The notes under the pieces: model-generated
Seen by the model: only the letters and a program-made list of their open reading frames with translations
What the model was told of the DNA's origin: nothing
The model's database searches: none
Part shown: positions 60,201 through 64,000 of the stretch, piece after piece
Position numbering within the stretch: position 1 is the stretch's first letter
Layout: each line of letters opens with the position of its first letter
DNA from: Liolophura sinensis
Taxonomy: Eukaryota; Mollusca; Polyplacophora; Chitonida; Chitonidae
Direction: 5' to 3'
Length of the DNA: 64,000 bases
Assembly: GCF_032854445.1 (NCBI RefSeq)
Contig: NC_088302.1
Span: 51,490,046-51,554,045 of the forward strand
Translations under genes and position numbers: made by a program

Positions 60201-62486
60201 ACTGCCAGGGAGGCAATAAAGGCATGCATGAAGCCAACATCCAGGTCAATGCCCCATTTCTTAGCCTGTTTCTTGAACCTGTCAACAGTACCTCCACCTC
60301 CAACATCATCGGGCTGAAACAGACCAAAACATTTATTTATTTATTTATTTCATCTGTGTTTTACGCCGTCCTCAAGAACATTTAACTCAATGACCAACAT
60401 TATGACCACAGAGAGCAAGGTGATGGATTATAAATTATGACTGATCTGCTTAAAATATAAATTTTATACAGTAAGTCTGTGTTCAGTAAAGTTGAAACGA
60501 GTTTGTGTTTCTTGTCATTCATTCTTTCAGGTTCAGAGGGTTTTTATTGCTACTTCACTGCTTTTTTCACACAAAAAAATCTGCAAATGTAAGAGCAATT
60601 ACACACAAAATTGATAAAATGAAAACAGACAGGACCAAATGTAAAAGTCATCCACCTGTCTGAAGGATTACACTTTGTTTTGTTTTTTTTCTTCACTTTT
60701 GGCTGTGTGTGCTGTCTTCAGTACATGCACTTGCAGAATTACAATTGATTTTAAGATTACCGATACAACACAATAATGTGTGGTAGATTGGAAATATCAG
60801 GGCTGCAAGGAAATCATCTCATTGGCTTATCGCATTGTAACCGATACCCATATCGGAGTCGATTAACAGCCTGTATGGATCTGTTTATTCAGTCGAACTC
60901 CGTACAGGTGTTCATTAACAGGCTATGTAGACGATATAGCATCACGTCTATCATGCCAATTATCACACGGTTCTTGATACTGGAGTTCCCTTTATTTTCT
61001 TGGGCTTTGATTGGTGTTTAACACTTTAGTCAACAATGTTTTCACTTATACGACCTCGGCTGTTTTATGATGAGTTGAGTCACCTTATTCCCATAAAAAC
61101 AACCAAAGCAGTCACTTCACTACCACATGAATAATGACTGCTTTGCCCACATAAATATTTGATCTCAGGTGCACATGTGCAAGGAAGTGGCAGCTTGAGA
61201 TGGAGTAATAAAGTGTTGTGTTGCACTAGCATACTGTTAGGGCAACTTAACCAGGACCAAAATGTTCCTTATTGTTTAGTGATTCTTGGTACATAAATTA
61301 TATATCCCAAGTTTTGAATCTCGTAGTTGAGTGTGTTCCGCTGATTTTCTTGTCAATTATCTATACTTAAAGGATTAGCGTCCAGATTTATCATTTATTC
61401 ATAATTTCATAATTAGCTGCTCCTGTATATATTGTTAAATTGAGTGCCAAAAACTGCTGAAAAAGGGTGCAATAATATGGCACTGGTTTTATGCATTCTT
61501 TGCGCCAACATTTGGTAGTCTCAGCCAAATTATGTCATACAAGTCCAACCTTAAGGAGCTGTCAGAGCTTCGCCATTTAGCTCAGTATTAAAATGACAAC
61601 AAGCATATCACATCTGAATGATAATCCTTTAACTATGGAAGTGTTCTTTGCTTTGACAACAGGTCCAAATATCAAAATTGTCAAAGTCAAGTGGTTGTGT
61701 TGGATGGTTTTTGGTTTGGCTCAGAACAGGTTAGTTGATTATTGGGACCACTCAATAGACACTGATTTATGTTAGGGAAGTTTCAATGCGTGTGCGAATA
61801 TGTGTTAAATGTTCCCAACTGTTAACTCGACTCATTTGGGCTGTTTCCATCATAACTCTCACAAACCTCATTGCACGAATTGAGAGTTACCCGATTGCAA
61901 CTGGCTCTCCATCTATCATCACATATTTATTTATTTATTTGATTGTTTTACGCCACTCTCAAGAGTATTTCCCTTCTACGATGGCCGCCAGCAGTATGGT
62001 GGGAAGTCCACGAGCTTCCGTATGTTGCTGACAGACCTTCCCATGTACAGTCTATCATTATATAAGCTGGAGAGCTACAGGACTGCATGTAAACTGTGTA
62101 CTGACTACCATACTCTACATTACTGCATGCTCAAAAGTATATAATTTAGTGAGAAATCTACAACGCATGTTGTGCTCTCCGGCTGTCGCCGATTTTCGTC
62201 ACATGTTGTTGTTGTTGTTACTTGTAACAGTTGTTTCTTGAATCACTCCATAGTAGCTGAGTGAAGAAAGCAAAACTACATTCTGAGATACAAAATCAGC
62301 AGCTACACATACCTTGGACTTCCTCTCTTCCCCATGAATGTGTCCACTGATGTCGGGCTTGCGTTCTTTCGAGTCTTCTTTCGACTCCTTGCTACTGTGA
62401 GTTTCAGCACAAGAACCTGATTTCAACAATATTATTAACATACAAAGGCATATCACCACCGAAACACGCTTCATACAGCACGCCAT
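54234..62486 (-). CDS. TMEM165: TMEM165/GDT1 Golgi Mn2+/Ca2+:H+ exchanger (7 exons, 314 aa)
   Basis: UPF0016/GDT1 family cation transporter. In other animals it supplies Mn2+ to the Golgi for glycosylation and helps Ca2+/pH balance. Exons on the minus strand: 62486-62313, 60313-60076, 59552-59454, 58161-58085, 57019-56834, 55724-55619, 54298-54234. All have GT-AG borders and phases agree throughout (945 nt). Exon 1 encodes a signal peptide (MKRVSVVICLCMLIILLKSG) and a charged Ser/Lys/Glu-rich segment. The two family signatures are present: ELGDKTFFIAAIMAM at residues 101-115 and EWGDRSQIATIILAA from residue 239. The cytosolic linker contains MSPDEGQEEYEEVQADLKK, nearly as in vertebrates. The C terminus is GHALCTGLAVLGGRFIAQRI, then SVKTVTLIGGSVFILFALSA and a short end. 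Length is close to human TMEM165 (324). Intron 6 carries the exon-derived 100-bp array. Confidence 0.96.
54910..55718 (-). repeat. 100-bp tandem array derived from TMEM165 exon 6 and its splice donor
   Basis: Eight units with an exact 100-bp period (gttttcacag-type motif at 54921, 55021, 55121, 55221, 55321, 55421, 55521, 55621). The right-most unit is the real 3' end of exon 6 plus the start of intron 6. The others copy the coding part (TGLAVLGDRFIAQRIPVKT) and donor (CAG|GTAGGT or CAG|GTAAGT). The middle units are almost identical; the left-most is decayed. Each unit also has ..ATTGTACAG|G, which could act as an acceptor. Confidence 0.93.
55975..56200 (-). mobile_element. Diverged relative of SINE family 2 in TMEM165 intron 5
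   Basis: On the minus strand: tRNA-like head with A-box-like TGGCCTAAGGGTAAG and B-box-like GGGATCAAACCC, then a body alignable with family 2 (TTGACATTCGGCACTGAGAG, GTTGGCCCGTTGTCAGTATA). No target duplication detected. Confidence 0.6.
58325..58725. repeat. 41-bp minisatellite in TMEM165 intron 3
   Basis: About ten copies of atatgggctacatgtacttt + gacaacagcccatccacaac, with alternating caatcca/tcaataa variants. Confidence 0.9.
60337..60410 (-). mobile_element. SINE family 1, 3' end fragment in TMEM165 intron 1
   Basis: TTTATTTATTTATTT (tail), GTGTTTTACGCCGTCCTCAA, GAACATTTAACTCAATGACC. Confidence 0.65.
60800..61070 (-). repeat. 270-bp dispersed repeat, copy 1
   Basis: Nearly identical to 63100-63369 (ggctgcaaggaaatcatctc onwards). 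The end tttgattggtgtttaacact...ttcacttatacgac resembles the reversed 3' end of SINE family 1, so this is probably a SINE-like element on the minus strand. It sits in TMEM165 intron 1. Confidence 0.88.
61920..62050 (-). mobile_element. SINE family 1, 5'-truncated, TMEM165 intron 1
   Basis: TTTATTTATTTATTTGATTG (reversed tail), TTACGCCACTCTCAAGAGTA, CGATGGCCGCCAGCAGTATG, GACAGACCTTCCCATGTA. A short possible target duplication tctatcat lies at 61912-61919 and 62051-62058. Confidence 0.78.
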
Positions 62487-62819
62487 AATCGGCGTTACAA
62501 AGAGCTGATATTGCCCTTCACTTGATCCTATATCTGAACCATGCAGTATGTACTTTTGACAAGAAAATGTGGTTGTTGACGATGCACACGTCGGCTACTG
62601 TCTCTATCCTTTTTTCCCTCCATACGATAGAGAGTTCATTTAGGAGGCGCAAAAGGGTGCCCTCCACTTCCTTGTTGATCGAAATCTTTAATTAGAGGCT
62701 AAATTGGCCACGTCCGGGCGTTAATTCTGGACAGAAAAAAATAGCCCAAAAAACATTCCAACTGTTCTGTTTGGAACTATTATCCATGCTCTGCATTATT
62801 TCAAAAGTAACATTTTTGA
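62487..62819 (-). promoter_or_regulatory. Presumed TMEM165 5' leader and promoter region
   Basis: Directly upstream of the TMEM165 ATG. No TATA box or other named motif is clear, so this is by position only. Confidence 0.35.
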
Positions 62820-63030
62820 GTTTGGATCTGGATGTTATCATGAGGAAATCTCGCCCCGCGGCCCGCGGGACGAGGACGGAGCAAATCGTGCGCGAATGGT
62901 ACCAGAGGAGCGCGGGACGAGGGGGCGAGGACGGTCTCCTTTCGCTCGCGATTTGCACCGTCCTCGTGCCGGATTACGGGCCGCGGGGTGAAATGTCCTC
63001 ATCCGGCTTCCATAGGATTTGGATTTGACA
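62820..63030. repeat. GC-rich imperfect palindrome
   Basis: The left half (..CGCCCCGCGGCCCGCGGGAC, GAGGACGGAGCAAATCG) is matched in reverse complement by the right half (CACCCCGCGGCCCG, CACGAGGACGGTGCAAATCG). The centre is GCGCGAATGGTACCAGAGGA and following. GC content is far above the surroundings. Both strands are open through it, giving only chance peptides. Confidence 0.82.
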
Positions 63031-63099
63031 AATATTTTGCGGACAGAAATACACTTTAATACAAACTGCAGAGCTTTCATAATTTGCTGATATACCCTG

Positions 63100-63369
63100 G
63101 GGCTGCAAGGAAATCATCTCATTGGCTTATCGCATTGTAACCGATACCCATATCGGAGTCGATTAACAGCCTGTATGGATCTGTTTATTCAGTCGAACTC
63201 CGTACAGGTGTTCATTAACAGGCTATGTAGACGATATAGCATCACGTCTATCATGCCAATTATCACACGGTTCTCGATGCTGGAGGTCCCTTTATTTTCT
63301 TGGGCTTTGATTGGTGTTTAACACTTTAGTCAACAATGTTTCACTTATACGACTGCGGCTGTTTTATGG
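63100..63369 (-). repeat. 270-bp dispersed repeat, copy 2
   Basis: Offset exactly 2300 bp from copy 1 at its left edge, differing at a handful of positions (for example ttcttgatactggagttccc against ttctcgatgctggaggtccc). Confidence 0.88.
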
Positions 63370-64000
63370 ATGGAGAAATCCAAACACACCTTTCGAGTTA
63401 ATTACAGCCGCTGCTGAATAAGCGACCGACACAGGTTGTTTCGAACACACGACCTTATTGGTGGTCAAGGGCTAGACTTCCACAGAGTCAGCGCTGCACA
63501 AGATAACCGTCCCTGAGTCCGGTTGTTCAAAACTCCTATAAGACTTACTGGTAATACCAGATTTAACTTTAAGCCAAGTCTTCAATTTTGTACTTATCCT
63601 AAAAAACAAATTCTGCACCAGTACATTAAATATGAACTAAGACTGCTGCTGTTATACTTTGACATTGGACATCTGCATTGGCTACTGAGTGTTGCTAAAA
63701 TTTTTAATATAAAATATTACTTAATACAACTATTAGCTAATACACTTTCGAACAACTGGGCCCTGGTCCAATGAAGGTCAGCGTATTAAAGTCACGAGGT
63801 TTAGCCTAGCTGTCAGGTGTCTGGCGAGGGGAAGCGGTTTTCCTGGGGACTATGACTTCTTATCATAAATGTGACCCTTGTCGATCATGCAACTGAAATA
63901 TAATAAGAAGATAATTTAATTAGCATAGCCAGTAAATACACACGCACAATGTACGTATATAGTCCCATCCTATACGATTATCTATACAGTTATACTGTAC
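63370..64000. other. Right-edge non-coding DNA
   Basis: No gene or repeat recognised. Confidence 0.4.

Noticed and set aside
62692-63080. Overlapping open frames on both strands in the GC-rich palindrome
   Set aside because: The GC-rich inverted repeat lacks stops on both strands; no domain or splice structure.

Overview
This window is animal nuclear DNA and probably lophotrochozoan, most likely mollusc. Genes are split by GT-AG introns, intergenic space is long and AT-rich, and three host genes with clear families are present (paired-class homeobox, glutathione S-transferase omega, TMEM165/GDT1). Two tRNA-derived SINE families are scattered throughout; one has an (AATA)n tail and one an (ACTC)n tail. 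The mollusc call rests on the SINE style and general look of the DNA and is an inference. No retrovirus-like element, rRNA, functional tRNA gene or CRISPR array was recognised.

Layout. 1-650 is a minisatellite. 0.65-6.15 kb is mostly unrecognised non-coding DNA with one SINE. 6153-7683 is a Tc1-type DD34E transposon with terminal inverted repeats and a TA duplication. 8126-8268 is a perfect inverted repeat and 8.67-9.25 kb a 46-bp minisatellite. A small two-exon gene (9925-11269) encodes a 167-residue protein with a Leu-Asp-Asn-Arg-Arg-Leu core that I can only liken to ParB-type folds. 11.3-16.6 kb is non-coding with SINEs and microsatellites. 16684-17802 is the last exon of a fucosyltransferase-like glycosyltransferase. 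A LINE fragment lies at 20.8-21.5 kb.

The centre of interest is 22.0-36.5 kb: three tandem, same-orientation, apparently intact four-exon homeobox genes (442, 438 and 436 residues). They share exon phases, a TATA box about 90 bp before the start codon, and an ATTAAA poly(A) signal. Each is preceded by a module of about 250 bp rich in GGATTA/TAATCC. Gene A has one module, while genes B and C have three each at roughly 0.85-0.95 kb spacing. The homeobox exon is almost identical between B and C (263 bp with no difference), although other exons and introns have diverged, which suggests gene conversion.

36.7-37.7 kb holds a long imperfect inverted repeat. 37.7-37.9 and 42.6-42.8 kb hold tandemly multiplied SINE heads. 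A five-exon GST omega gene runs 40678-45819 (+). 45.8-54.2 kb is non-coding, including a large minisatellite at 50.2-51.96 kb. A seven-exon TMEM165/GDT1 gene runs 62486 to 54234 (-). Its intron 6 contains a 100-bp tandem array built from the 3' half of exon 6 plus its splice donor. Each copy could in principle act as a 54-nt in-frame cassette exon. The right edge has a GC-rich palindrome and the second copy of a 270-bp repeat.

The genes do not form one pathway. The homeobox cluster is a locus of recent local duplication, and the flanking genes are ordinary single-copy housekeeping or metabolic genes.
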